Assembly (NCBI RefSeq): GCF_041381155.1
Contig: NC_091137.1
Span: 15,185,765 to 15,249,764, forward strand
Length of the DNA: 64,000 nucleotides
DNA from: Argopecten irradians
Lineage: Eukaryota; Mollusca; Bivalvia; Pectinida; Pectinidae
Direction of reading: 5' to 3'
Each line of letters starts with the position of its first letter. Positions within the stretch are counted from its first letter, which is position 1. Below are positions 11,201 through 21,157 of the stretch, piece after piece. The translations under genes and the position numbers were made by a program. The notes beneath the pieces were generated by a model. The model was not told the origin of the DNA. It worked only from the letters and a program-made list of their open reading frames with translations, and did no database searches.

Positions 11201-14200
11201 CTACTAGGACGAGTTGGAGGGTCTGTTGTTTAAAACAATGTACTGTAGGACAAGATCAATTGCAAGCATTTTCAAATATAGCGAGTATATATAAGTAACT
11301 TTATTCAGCCAAAATCGAATTTCATTTGCAGACATAAAGTTGCAAACAATATGGTTATGTTTTCAAAGTTTTGGTTTAGAAATCCGTTAATTTTGTTTCT
11401 TAACATTTCCCGTCTAAGGGTCGGACACTGATTTGGCTTCATGTAATCAAGAAGGTGAGTGGTTAGAAAGTGTCATGTGACATATCTACTTGGCCAATCA
11501 CATCTGTTGTACCAATGTGTGACGTCAATGTTTCCCCACTCCTAACAATTTAATCAAAATAAATACCATTATGTGGTCTTATGAAAATTGAAAAGCGGAA
11601 CCTGTAAAAAAATACAGAATTTAAAAGAATAAATTCCATGGATTTAGTCAGGATTTGAGTGGGGAATCATTGTAATTGTGTATATTTCCTTAGAGCAATC
11701 ATCCAACCTCTGTGCATGTATGTACCATTATCGTGTGTGTCTAGCGCGATCATGCGAGCACATGTGTTGACTGTATGTGTGTCTATATATATATGTTTAT
11801 ATCCCTCCTCATGTACCACACATCATATTACACACATGCACACACTTAATGACACATGTTTATAATCGCATGATCTTTATTAATTACTGAATTATTTCTT
11901 ACAGAGATTACGGAAATGTTTTGACATGAATTCCATGTGTTTTTCTGCTGTCTATATTGTATTCTATTGATAATCTATAAATAGCCTATGACCTATACAT
12001 GAATGACTTGCATAAATTCCACGAGAATGAAGCATTGTGTTTTTATAATAAGAGCTTGTGTGTTGTATCAGTTTCGGAATACTTTAAGAGTATGAAAGTT
12101 CTGTCCATCATTAGAAAAATTTTCTTTTTTGTATATTTCATAGCTGTGAGATTCTGGTACAAAACTGATAATGATATAGTAAGTTATTTGTGATGGCATT
12201 AGAAAACAATTAAAAAAAAAAAAGAAAAATGAATGCATTCTCTGGATTTAATAAGTATTTGATATAAGAACTCAATCTGTCATTGAAAAAAGGCATCAGT
12301 AATTCATGTCCCCTTTCTCATTTAGAAATGTCTATTGCATGGACCTGGTGATGGTTTAGAGTGTAGACTATGGTAGAATGTGTATACATGGCTCTGGGTA
12401 TATACTCAATGATGAACTTCTGTATCTGCATGTAATGGATGTTATTCTGGATACTCGTCCATCTTTGTACTTTTATAAATTTCTTCTTCATTATCTTTGT
12501 CTCTAAACCTTTCTTCATTTTCTTATCATTTGTAAAAAGAATTCTTATTATAGATCATTTCAATTTAATTCAGATAATTAACTTCTTTTATCTTTCTTTA
12601 ATCACCTGCTATGATAATAAGGGAGATTAAGTTAACTATTGTATATACAATGAACATGCATTTGAAGAAATTATGTAACAATTGGTGAAAGGAAAATAGA
12701 CTGTATGGCATATAATGGTGTTTGGTTTTCTGAAATATTACACATCTTCCAATTAAAACATCGGCATGTCTGATATGACCAGAGAGATATACTGGTGTTC
12801 AGAGAGTTAATGATTAATATGAGTTATGTGCCCTTTTTTCAGAATTCATGTACCAGGAGGCCTTCCTGACGACATACAGAACATTCATATTGCCTCGTGA
12901 TCTCATAGACAAAGTCTTGTATAGATTCAACAAATTTCAGCGTGCAGGGGACAACAAAAAAAAGCGTCTGGCCAGAAATGGGTTTTCCCTTCTTGTACGG
13001 ATCATTGATGAGCTGAGGTTGGTGATCCTTTCTCTATTAAAACTATTCCTGGCATATTGTGGTTCTTAACCAAAAATAGAAAAAAAAAATTCTGTTCAAT
13101 ATCAGTTTCAACATTTTATATTGGGTACTGTTTTAAATTAATTGAATTAAACTAATTTCATTATTTAAAAAAAAAATTCTTTCGTTTGCCAGTCATGCTG
13201 AGCTTGAAGATCAAATCATACAAAAAATGATGGAACTTGTGTTTGAGCTGCTGTGTCAGGGGAATCTCATGTTGGCACGCATTCTCAGGAAAAAGATCAT
13301 TGAGAAGTGTGAGGCGAAGAAAGCTCACAGTGAAGTCGCACAAACAATGAACATCACCTCCTCTATATCTCTGGCCTCCAGGTAGGTACAAGGGGAGATC
13401 ACTCAATCTCCTGCATGTATGTCCTACAGACATTTTTGGTATCTCTTTAGGCTACTGTTAATGTTGTACCCTACATTTTGAAACTTAATGTACCGGTATA
13501 CAGAGGAAAAAACTTGATATACTGTAGATAAATATTACCATGGTACATACATATTGATCATACTGCAATCTAATTAACATACCAACTTATTTGTTGGTCA
13601 GCCTAATGTTACATGTTATATTTGTTGGTCAGCCTAATGATACATGTTATATTTGTTGGTTAGCCTAATTATGCATGTTATATTTGTTGGTCAGCCTAAT
13701 GATACATACATGTTATATTTGTTGGTCAGCCTAATGATACATGTTATATTTGTTGGTCAGCCTAATTATACATGTTATATTTGTTGATTAGCCTAATGAT
13801 ACATGTTATATTTGTTGATTAGCCTAATGATACATGTTATATTTGTTGGTCAGCCTAATGATACATGTTATATTTGTTGATTAGCCTAATTATACATGTT
13901 ATATTTGTTGGTCAGCCTAATGATACATGTTATATTTGTTGATTAGCCTAATGATACATGTTATATTTGTTGGTCAGCCTAATGATACATGTTATATTTG
14001 TTGGTCAGCCTAATGATACATGTTATATTTGTTGATTAGCCTAATGATACATGTTATATTTGTTGGTCAGCCTAATGATAACATGTTATATTTGTTGGTC
14101 AGCCTAATGATACATGTTATATTTGTTGGTCAGCCTAATGATACATGTTATATTTGTTGGTCAGCCTAATGATACATGTTATATTTGTTGATTAGCCTAA

Positions 14201-17200
14201 TGATACATGTTATATTTGTTGGTCAGCCTAATTATAACATGTTATATTTGTTGGTCAGCCTAATTATACACCTGTTGTATATTTTGTTATTTGTTGATAA
14301 TGATACATGTTATATTTGTTGATTAGCCTAATGATACATGTTATATTTGTTGGTCAGCCTAATGATACATGTTATATTTGTTGATTAGCCTAATGATACA
14401 TGTTATATTTGTTGGTCAGCCTAATGATACATGTTATATTTGTTGGTCAGCCTAATGATACATGTTATATTTGTTGATTAGCCTAATGATACATGTTATA
14501 TTTGTTGGTCAGCCTAATGATACATGTTATATTTGTTGGTCAGCCTAATGATACATGTTATATTTGTTGATTAGCCTAATGATACATGTTATATTAGCTC
14601 ATTAGCCTAATGATACATGTTATATTTGTTGGTCAGCCTAATGATACATGTTATATTTGTTGGTCAGCCTAATGATACATGTTATATTTGTTGATTAGCT
14701 AATGATAACATGTTATATTTGTTGATTAGCCTAATGATACATGTTATATTTGTTGGTCAGCCTAATGATACATGTTATATTTGTTGGTCAGCCTAATGAT
14801 ACATGTTATATTTGTTGGTCAGCCTAATGATACATGTTATATTTGTTGGTCAGCCTAATGATACATGTTATATTTGTTGATTAGCCTAATGATACATGTT
14901 ATATTTGTTGGTCAGCCTAATGATACATGTTATATTTGTTGATCAGCCTAATGATACATGTTATATTTGTTGGTCAGCCTAATGATACATGTTATATTTG
15001 TTGGTCAGCCTAATGATACATGTTATATTTGTTGATTAGCCTAATGATACATGTTATATTTGTTGGTCAGCCTAATGATACATGTTATATTTGTTGATTA
15101 GCCTAATGATACATGTTATATTTGTTGGTCAGCCTAATGATACATACATGTTATATTTGTTGGTCAGCCTAATGATACATGTTATATTTGTTGATTAGCT
15201 AATGATACATGTTATATTTGTTGATTCCCTAATGATACATGTTATATTTGTTGATTCAGCCTAATGATACATGTTATATTTGTTGATTAGCCTAATGATA
15301 CATGTTATATTTGTTGGTCAGCCTAATGATACATGTTATATTTGTTGGTCAGCCTAATGATACATGTTATATTTGTTGGTCAGCCTAATGATACATGTTA
15401 TATTTGTTGGTCAGCCTAATGATACATGTTATATTTGTTGGTCAGCCTAATGATACATGTTATATTTGTTGGTCAGCCTAATGAAACATGCTTTATTTGT
15501 TGATTAGCCTAATGAAACATGTTATATTTGTTGGTCAGCCTAATGAAACATGTTATATTTGTTGGTCAGCCTAATGACACATGTTATATTTGTTGGTCAG
15601 CCTAATGATACATGTTATATTTGTTGGTCAGCCTAATGATACATGTTATATTTGTTGGTCAGCCTAATGAAACATGCTTTATTTGTTGATTAGCCTAATG
15701 ATACATGTTATATTTGTTGATTAGCCTAATGATACATGTTATATTTGTTGGTCAGCCTAATGATACATGTTATATTTGTTGGTCAGCCTAATGATACCTG
15801 TTATATTTTTAGCTCACCTGGCCCGAAGGGCCGGTGAGCTTATGTCATGGCGCGGCGTCCGTCGTCCGTCGTCCGTCCGTCCGTCCGTCCGTCCGTCGTC
15901 CGTCTGTCCGTCAACATTTCCTTTAAATCGCTACTAGTCATAGAGTTCTACATGGATTGTAACCAAATTTGGCCACAAACATCCTTGGGGGAGGGGGAAC
16001 AGAACTTGTATAAATTTTGGCTCTGACCCCCCGGGGGCAGGAGGGGCGGGGCCCAATAGGGGAAATAGAGGTAAATCCTTTAAATCGCTACTAGTCATAG
16101 AGCTTTGAATAGAATGTAACCAAATTTGGCCACAAACATCCTTGGGGGAAGGGGAACAGAACTTGTATAAATTTTGGCTCTGACCCCCCCGGGGGCAGGA
16201 GGGGCGGGGCCAAATAGGGGAAATAGAGGTAAATCCTTTAAATCGCTACTAGTCGTAGAGTTCTGAATGGAATGTAACCAAATTTGGCCACAAACATCCT
16301 CGGGGGAAGGGGAACAGAACTTGTATAAATTTTGGCTCTGGACCCCGGGGGGCAGGAGGGGCGGGGCCAAATAGGGGAAATAGAGGTAAATCCTTTAAAT
16401 CGCTACTAGTCGTAGAGTTCTGAATGGAATGTAACCAAATTTGGCCACAAACATCCTCGGGGGAAGGGGAACAGAACTTGTATAACTTTTGGCTCTGGTC
16501 CCCGGGGGGCAGGAGGGGCGGGGCCCAAGAGGGGAAATAGAGGTAAATCCTTTAAATCGCTACTAGTCATAGAGTTCTCCATGGAATGTAACCAAATTTG
16601 GCCACAAACATCCTTGGGGGAGGGGGAACAGAACTTGTATAAATTTTGGCTCTGACCCCCGTGGGCAGGAGGGGCGGGGCCCATTAGGGGAAATAGAGGT
16701 AAATCCTTTAAATCGCTACTAGTCATAGAGTTCTGAATGGATTGTAACCAAATTTGGCCACAAACATCCTTGGGGGAGGGGGAACAGAACTTGTATAAAT
16801 TTTGGCTCTGACTCCCCGGGGGCAGGAGGGGCGGGGCCCAAAAGGGGAAATAGAGGTAAATCCTTTAAATTGCTACTAGTCATAGAGTTCTGAATGGAAT
16901 GTAACCAAATTTGGCCACAAACATCCTTGGGGGAGGGGGAACAGAACTTGTATAAATTTTGGATCTGACCCTCCGGGGGCAGGAGGAGGGGGGCCCAATA
17001 GGGGAAATAGAGGCAAATTCTATAAATCGCTACTTGTCCTAGAGTTCTGCATGGATTGTAACCAAATTTGGCCACAACCATCCTTGGGGGAAGGGGAACA
17101 GAACTTGTATAAATTTTGGCTCTGGTCCCCCGGGGGCAGGAGGGGCGGGGCCCAATAGGGGAAATAGAGGTAAATCCTTTAAATCGCTACTAGTCATAGA

Positions 17201-20200
17201 GTTCTGCATGGATTGTAACCAAATTTGGCCACAAACATCCTTGGGGAAAGGGGAACAGAACTTGTATAAATTTTGGCTCTGACCCCCTGGGCGCAGGAGG
17301 GGTGGGGCCCAATAGGGGATTTAGAGGTTAATATTAAAATTCCTTCAGAAAAGAAACAATGAACCTGTATTCAGAACATTACTTGGCATTACAAACCAGG
17401 TGAGCGATACAGGCCCTCTGGGCCTCTTGTTTTGATTAGCCTAATGATACATGTTATATTTGTTGGTCAGCCTAATGATACATGTTATATTTGTTGGTCA
17501 GCCTAATTATACCTGTTATATTTGTTGATTAGCCTAATGATACATGTTATATTTGTTGGTCAGCCTAATGATACATGTTATATTTGTTGTCAGCCTAATG
17601 ATACATGTTATATTTGTTGGTTAGCCTAATGATACATGTTATATTTGTTGGTCAGCCTAATGATACACGTTATATTTGTTGGTCAGCCTAATTATACCTG
17701 TTATATTTGTTGATCAGCCTATACTTAGTGATTGTTTACTTGTTACAGCCCGTCAGATCTCCTACACCTTAAGTCACACGATATTGCGGAGCAGATGACG
17801 TTGATGGATGCGGAGTTGTTCCAGAAAATTGAGGTAGGACTGATTTGATCTTAACTCAAATATAAGTACAAGGAAGTGTGATCTGATAGTGTTGATAGCC
17901 ATATATCATGATGAAGAACAGGGCCCAGTTCTACAAACAATTCTTTACTTAAAATTTCCCATTGGAAAGCATTATAGAATGTCCTAATTTGAGATTTTTT
18001 CCTTAGTTTTTGTTATGCTTTCGTTTGGAGAATTTTAAGTTAACTCTTGTTAAACTAGGCCAGATTCTATTTCATGACATAAATTTTTTTAGGGGAAAAC
18101 ATTCTAATAATTATTGAATTTGAAACAAATGTAAAAGAGGACAGAAAGGTAATAAACTGTGTTTTGTCTAGATCCCAGAGGTTCTTCTTTGGGCCCGGGA
18201 GCAGTCAGAAGAACTAAGTCCAAACCTGACAGAATTTACTGAACATTTCAACAAAGTTTCTTACTGGTAAGTACACATTGTTATGATATTACAGTCACTA
18301 TGGTACTTGAACCCTGTTATTCCTGTTTTTGGCAAAACTTTTAGTCCATCATAGTTGTTTACACTCTACTTTCTTTATCACATTCGCTGGTATCCTACCG
18401 TTGCAAAAGTGTGTTGATGACTTCTGGAGTCAAATAGTAATCATTATGTATAAATATGGATCCATGACCATAACTGACAAGTCGGGATATGAATTTATTG
18501 ATTTTGTCATCAGCTGTGGAGATTTCTAACGCTTACAATGATTTTGTTTTAGGTGTAGAACACAAATTCTTATCCAGGAAGAAGCCAAGGAGCGAGAAAA
18601 ATATTTAATCAAATTCATTAAAATCATGAGGGTAAGCTACCAATGTAAACAACATGCATCTATATATCTATAAATCTTCAAAGTGCTTTATTTAACACAA
18701 AAAATCAACATTAATTTGTTATTAAGAAATAAAGAATTTATAAACTACTTAATTGTCTGTGTCTTTTGGCTTATTAAGTGGTAACTTACCTTTCCCTTAA
18801 TTTGATTAATCTTTTTGACTTTAATAGGATCAGCGTCATTTTACTAACCACATTGGTTTACCCTCGACATTCCGCTTCCTTTCCACATTTGGATATCACA
18901 TGCTCTTTTTGTAGTGGTTATAAAATGAATATTGTTTGTAGGTGTAAGTAAATGAGCTAACATGATTAACGTATGATAAAACCACAATGTTGAACTGTCA
19001 GTTAACACTGATTTACCTTTTCCCTTAACACTTATAGCACCTGCGGAAGCTGAGTAACTTCAACTCCTACCTGGCTATCCTGTCAGCTGTCGATTCGGCT
19101 CCTATACGACGTCTAGAGTGGCAGAGACAAAACTTAGAGGTACAAAACTATAAAGTCTTATAGAACAGGCCCCACTGGGAGATTCAAATCAGGACGATTA
19201 CATTTGAAAGAAAAAAAAATTACGCAATTATAATTCATTTTTAGATTGACATAAAAGTAATTAAAATTTTCAAGCATGAAACAGAACCACATAATTAAAT
19301 GTTTTTGTAGTTTCTCCTTAAGACACATAACTATAACCCCTCAATTTTACTGTTTTAACTTGATATGTCAGTGCTTAAATGGTCTGGATTGTCGTCATAT
19401 GTTTCTTGGTAACTACGTTGTATTATTTTAATTTAGGCACTGAAGGAGTTCTGCCAGCTCATCGACAGTTCAGCATCGTTCCGTGCCTACAGACAAGCCT
19501 TGAGTGAGACAGAGCCTCCCTGTATACCATACATGTAAGTTGGTCATTGATAAGCTGATTGATCAATGTCTTAGGTAGAACAAAAACTTGTTAGTATGGG
19601 GTTGAGGTATCCAGTCATACTGTTGAGGCTGGCTGATGTCTTGTCTTGTCTGGCCCATAGATATATTTCAGAAAACCATTGATATTTTGAAGGCAGGTTT
19701 TGAAACGTTTATAAAGATTTTACATAGGCTTTTGATAAGGCTTTCTTATATTTTGTATGAGGTTTTGTTATCAATTTGTCCTCACCAGGAACCAGGGGAC
19801 AATAGATTGGGGCAGTATGTGTTGTGGTCACTGTGACCTTAATTTTGATGTTTGATTAACCTATAGGAAAAATCTTGTCTTCTTGTCTTGATGCAGTCTT
19901 CGTTACTATGGGGAACCAAAACTTTACATGGATTCATCTAGGCAAGAGAAATACAACTACCTACCAGAAACTGACTTATTTTGTGACGTTAAAAGTATAT
20001 ATAAACAAAGCAGAACTTTATGGACTGTATAACATGTACAATATTTAATTACAACAAGGACGTATATAAGAAGGATAAGTCACACTGGGGTTTGGGGAAG
20101 TCCAAGGCAGGCGCTTTTGTGTTTGTGTACTGACCGTGACGTTGGGCGACGACTGATTTTCCTTTGATATCCGCCGGCGCAGCCTTTGATGTAGCTTGCG

Positions 20201-21157
20201 GGTGCGAGGGTTACCGTCTTACTTTCTGAAGCGGGCCGTCATTTCATGAGCTGTCGTAATTTTTTAACGAAAATTTAAGACATATCCTCTTAAGTCTTCC
20301 GTCCTTAAAGCCAGTGATAAACGTTGTGAAATTAAATAAACTTTACATTGGTGTTTCGTCTGATTCGATAAGACAAATATTTGTTGAGAAAAATGGTTTT
20401 TATTCCCGGTTCATGGGCGTCTCGCGTGGTGTTTAGTAATGTTAAGAGACAGTAACAAATCTTTCTCACTTATAAATCCTTGATTACGATATTTGTTTTT
20501 TTCCACAGTGGACTGATCCTTCAGGACCTGACCTTTATAAATATCGGTAACCAGGACTTCCTGCCAGACAAAAACGTTAACTTCGCTAAACGTTGGCAAC
20601 AGTTCAACATACTGGATAGCATGAGGAGGTTCAAGAAATGGTAAATATCTGTCATCTGTGTAGTGAGGTCTGGTTTTTTCATCCCAATAAATCTTACTTA
20701 TTCCACACAACACTTTATAGGTGTATAACCAGGTGATATTAGATTGAAGTAATGCAAGATTTTTGCAGTAGATGCAAAATGAAGAATATAAAATAAAAAA
20801 TCACGTTTGAATATTCACGACAATGAATATCTGCTGTAACATTGAATATCAATTAACTGGGGAAAAAAATCTGTAAAAATGAAAGTTATAGTGAAACCTT
20901 GGTCATTTGGAGACAGCAGCACTTATGTCTTCTCGAGTGTGTCACATGATAAGTATACTACAGACATCTGATATACTACAACTGTATGTTTATATGACTT
21001 CTCTTTTTGCAGTAATTATGAGTGCAAAAGAAATGAAAAAATCATGACTGTGTTCAATAACTTTGAGGATTACCTCAGTGAAGAAAGTTTGTGGCAGATA
21101 TCCGAAAAAATCAAACCGAGAACAGTGAGGAAAAAAACAGAACCAGTGGAACCTTAA
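1366..21157 (+). CDS. RAPGEF1: RAPGEF1 (C3G)-type Rap guanine nucleotide exchange factor, 3' part, spliced
   Basis: Spliced gene, 5' end outside the window. C3G is the CRK-bound exchange factor that loads GTP on Rap1 (and R-Ras) at adhesions and receptor complexes. The parts visible are: a Ser-rich region with proline motifs (SLPKKL, PPPLPPKKRH, MIPPLPTKLR), where the P-x-L-P-x-K pattern is the known CRK SH3 ligand; a REM domain beginning YQEAFLTTYRTFI; and a CDC25 catalytic domain containing LTEFTEHFNKVSYW, NFNSYLAILSAVDSAPIRRL and KRWQQFNILDSMRRF. The chain ends KTEPVEP with stop 21155-21157, close to the usual C3G C-terminus. Eleven exons have clear acceptors and donors and join in phase; the link between the exon at 8028 and the REM exon is not fully resolved. 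Introns contain arrays at 1-1306, 2238-3715, 3950-7470 and 13590-17722 and transposons at 8380-9843 and 15811-17433. Identity is from remembered family sequence; the residue matches are dense and collinear. Confidence 0.93.
2238..3715. repeat. 35-bp minisatellite made of the preceding exon's 3' end and its 5' splice site
   Basis: About 42 copies of a 35-bp unit: CTACCACCAAAGAAACG, then CCACAGTAAGTATT, then ACCA or GCCG. The first 20 or so bases of the unit equal the last bases of the RAPGEF1 exon (coding LPPKKRH) and the rest is the donor GTAAGTATT with a few intron bases. Copies vary by single substitutions (ACGCCACAG, ACGTCACAG, GTTGCTAACACC). The array ends at about 3715 with a degenerate copy followed by unique sequence. 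Confidence 0.95.
3716..3949. other. Unique intron sequence between two arrays
   Basis: AT-rich sequence without open frames of note. It is the only non-repetitive part of the intron between the RAPGEF1 exons ending at 2237 and starting at 7471. Confidence 0.7.
3950..7470. repeat. 32-34-bp minisatellite made of the following exon's 3' splice site and first codons
   Basis: Roughly 100-110 copies of two unit types. Both begin TACAAGCCTACATG and end GTATTACAG. Type A continues TATAACTCT (32 bp); type B continues CAGACCTTTGT (34 bp). The RAPGEF1 exon that starts at 7471 begins TACAAGCCTACATGCAGACC directly after TGTATTACAG, so type B repeats the acceptor plus the first 25 or so exon bases. Runs of open frame in this array (for example 4081-5019) come from the repeat and are not genes. 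Confidence 0.95.
7471..7715 (+). CDS. RAPGEF1: RAPGEF1 exon: QAYMQTF region and third proline motif
   Basis: The acceptor is the TGTATTACAG of the last array copy; the donor GTAAGT begins at 7716. Enters in phase 1 and leaves in phase 0. Joined to the previous exon it reads PPPLPPKKRH-I-QAYMQTFGNYTQP, which matches the layout of vertebrate C3G (PPPLPEKK, then an AYMQ segment), so this acceptor rather than one of the upstream copies is the natural one. It continues with an IYPRSNTISVISDLSSDS stretch and ends SPMIPPLPTKLR, a further P-x-L-P-x-K CRK-type motif. Confidence 0.9.
8028..8126 (+). CDS. RAPGEF1: RAPGEF1 exon, 3' boundary uncertain
   Basis: A good acceptor, TTTCTTTTACAG, ends at 8027 and the frame continues in phase 0: DNVNRDSQLSTTSSQSDF, then SVPEYAADMPRRKLQ. 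A TAA follows at 8130-8132. No consensus donor lies before it; the only near candidates are a weak CAA|GTTTAA at 8127 and CAGA|GTACGC near 8091. Beyond the stop another frame reads SLIEGPTQGAASD up to a GTGTAT, so a frameshift or alternative donor is possible. The exon is supported, its end is not. Confidence 0.6.
8380..9843 (+). mobile_element. Non-autonomous element with about 10 tandem AGGTCA-rich units
   Basis: A tandem core of units near 150-155 bp, each with TGACCTTGACCTTCATTC, AAGGTCAAAGGGGTCAAATA and GGGATGAAGGGCTACCAAG. The right end reads GTCAGATGACCGTTAAGG, then CCCATGGGCCTCTTGTTT, the same terminus as the elements at 15811, 30359 and (inverted) 61713. The left end is unclear and a run of G at 8308-8319 precedes it. 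The element sits in the RAPGEF1 intron. The core-plus-conserved-ends layout recalls the molluscan pearl-like/Helentron-associated elements; class not proven. Confidence 0.7.
9844..11418. other. RAPGEF1 intron, mostly unique
   Basis: AT-rich intron sequence. Apart from the small array at 10063-10220 I see no exon with matching splice signals, although the C3G segment just before the REM domain would be expected somewhere here. Confidence 0.5.
10063..10220. repeat. Short 29-bp tandem repeat
   Basis: Five to six copies of AAAACATCTCATCTTAACG followed by ACCGATATCT or ACCGATGTCT. Confidence 0.85.
11419..11454 (+). CDS. RAPGEF1: Candidate RAPGEF1 microexon (36 bp)
   Basis: Acceptor-like TTTCCCGTCTAAG ends at 11418 and donor GTGAGT starts at 11455. 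In phase 1 it reads SDTDLASCNQE and leaves in phase 1, which is exactly what the REM exon at 12843 needs; the join gives NQE-E-FMYQEAF. Short length and lack of a recognised homologous segment keep this tentative. Confidence 0.4.
11455..12842. other. RAPGEF1 intron
   Basis: AT-rich unique sequence; small open frames here lack splice signals and coding character. Confidence 0.6.
12843..13017 (+). CDS. RAPGEF1: RAPGEF1 exon: start of REM (RasGEF N-terminal) domain
   Basis: Acceptor CCCTTTTTTCAG ends at 12842, donor GTTGGT starts at 13018. Enters phase 1, leaves phase 2. It reads YQEAFLTTYRTFI, then LPRDLIDKVLYRF and later FSLLVRIIDEL. The EAFLTTYRTFI block is the classical start of the REM domain and matches C3G closely. 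Confidence 0.95.
13193..13381 (+). CDS. RAPGEF1: RAPGEF1 exon: end of REM domain and linker
   Basis: Acceptor TTTCGTTTGCCAG ends at 13192; donor GTAGGT starts at 13382. Enters and leaves in phase 2. It reads HAELEDQIIQKMMELVFELL, then CQGNLMLARILRKKIIEKCE. The MELVF and LARILRK blocks correspond to C3G MELVFRL and LARVLRK. The linker to the CDC25 domain (NITSSISLAS) is short and Ser-rich. Confidence 0.93.
13590..15810. repeat. 31-bp minisatellite, each unit resembling a full 3' splice site (left part)
   Basis: About 70 copies of CCTAATGATACATG followed by TTATATTTGTTGGTCAG, with GATTAG as a common variant of the end. Each unit has a CTAAT that fits the yUnAy branch-point pattern, a T-rich run and a terminal CAG or TAG. 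It continues at 17434-17722 after a transposon that split the array. Confidence 0.95.
15811..17433 (+). mobile_element. Non-autonomous element nested in the 31-bp array
   Basis: Left end AGCTCACCTGGCCCGAAGGG, then CCGGTGAGCT, forms a hairpin; then a CGTC/CCGT-rich run (15853-15915), then about nine tandem units near 155 bp with AAATCGCTACTAGTCATAG, CCAAATTTGGCCACAAACAT and GAGGGGGAACAGAACTTG; right end AGGTGAGCGATACAGGCCCT, then CTGGGCCTCTTGTTTT. Array copies flank it on both sides, proving insertion into the array. Minus-strand open frames inside (16095-17081) follow the tandem unit and are not genes. Ends and hairpins resemble Helentron-associated molluscan elements; class is inferred. Confidence 0.85.
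17434..17722. repeat. 31-bp minisatellite (right part, after the nested element)
   Basis: About nine further copies of the CCTAATGATACATG / TTGTTGGTCAG unit. The array ends about 26 bases before the real acceptor CTTGTTACAG of the next RAPGEF1 exon. Confidence 0.95.
17749..17833 (+). CDS. RAPGEF1: RAPGEF1 exon: start of CDC25 domain
   Basis: Acceptor TTTACTTGTTACAG ends at 17748; donor GTAGGA starts at 17834. Enters in phase 2, leaves in phase 0. It reads PSDLLHLKSHDIAEQMTLMD, then AELFQKIE. The block HDIAEQMTLMDAELF is the start of the catalytic CDC25 domain (C3G: HEIAEQLTLLDAELF). Confidence 0.96.
18172..18266 (+). CDS. RAPGEF1: RAPGEF1 exon: CDC25 domain
   Basis: Acceptor GTTTTGTCTAG ends at 18171, donor GTAAGT starts at 18267. 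Phase 0 to phase 2. It reads IPEVLLWAREQSEELSPNLT, then EFTEHFNKVSYW. The FTEHFN..SYW block is the hallmark of structurally conserved region 1 of RasGEF domains. Confidence 0.97.
18553..18631 (+). CDS. RAPGEF1: RAPGEF1 exon: CDC25 domain
   Basis: Acceptor TTTTGTTTTAG ends at 18552, donor GTAAGC starts at 18632. Phase 2 to phase 0. It reads CRTQILIQEEAKEREKYLIK, then FIKIMR, which aligns with C3G up to KFIKIMK. Confidence 0.97.
19038..19139 (+). CDS. RAPGEF1: RAPGEF1 exon: CDC25 catalytic core
   Basis: Acceptor AACACTTATAG ends at 19037, donor GTACAA starts at 19140. Phase 0 at both ends. It contains HLRKLSNFNSYLAIL, then SAVDSAPIRRLEWQRQNLE. The NFNS and AILSAxxSAPIxRL stretch is the core of the exchange site. 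Confidence 0.97.
19437..19534 (+). CDS. RAPGEF1: RAPGEF1 exon: CDC25 domain
   Basis: Acceptor TTTTAATTTAG ends at 19436, donor GTAAGT starts at 19535. Phase 0 to phase 2. It reads ALKEFCQLIDSSASFRAYRQ, then ALSETEPPCIPYI. PPCIPYxG is a conserved RasGEF block split by this intron. Confidence 0.96.
19897..20032 (+). CDS. RAPGEF1: Possible alternative last exon of RAPGEF1
   Basis: A strong acceptor, TCTTCTTGTCTTGATGCAG, precedes 19897. Spliced from 19534 in phase 2 it continues PPCIPYI-LRYYGEPKLYMD and runs on through SSRQEKYNYLPETDLFCD to a stop at 20030-20032, 44 codons. It would give a protein lacking the last third of the CDC25 domain, so presumably inactive in exchange. No recognised homologue and no clear polyadenylation signal, but phase, acceptor and open frame all fit. 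It lies just before the small transposon at 20055. Confidence 0.35.
20055..20482. mobile_element. MITE-like element with CAAGGA ends
   Basis: Starts CAAGGACGTATATAAGAAGG and ends CACTTATAAATCCTTG. The ends are inverted copies of each other (imperfect), and a shorter relative lies at 50578-50680 sharing both ends and the internal GGCGCTTTTGTGTTTGTG. Flanks ATTACAA and ATTACGA suggest a 7-bp target duplication. It lies in the intron before the RAPGEF1 exon at 20509. Confidence 0.65.
20509..20640 (+). CDS. RAPGEF1: RAPGEF1 exon: CDC25 domain
   Basis: Acceptor GTTTTTTTCCACAG ends at 20508, donor GTAAAT starts at 20641. Phase 2 at both ends. It reads GLILQDLTFINIGNQDFLPD, then KNVNFAKRWQQFNILDSMRR. 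LxDLTF and NFxKRWQQFNILDSMRxF match C3G almost residue for residue. Confidence 0.97.
21013..21157 (+). CDS. RAPGEF1: RAPGEF1 last coding exon
   Basis: Acceptor TTCTCTTTTTGCAG ends at 21012. It reads NYECKRNEKIMTVFNNFEDY, then LSEESLWQISEKIKPRTVRK and KTEPVEP, stop TAA at 21155-21157. ALWELSLKIKPRN in C3G corresponds to SLWQISEKIKPRT, so the C-terminus is natural. Confidence 0.96.

Noticed and set aside
16095..17081. Minus-strand frames of 91-120 codons
   Set aside because: Follow the tandem core of the nested element; several frames are alike and none has transposase motifs.
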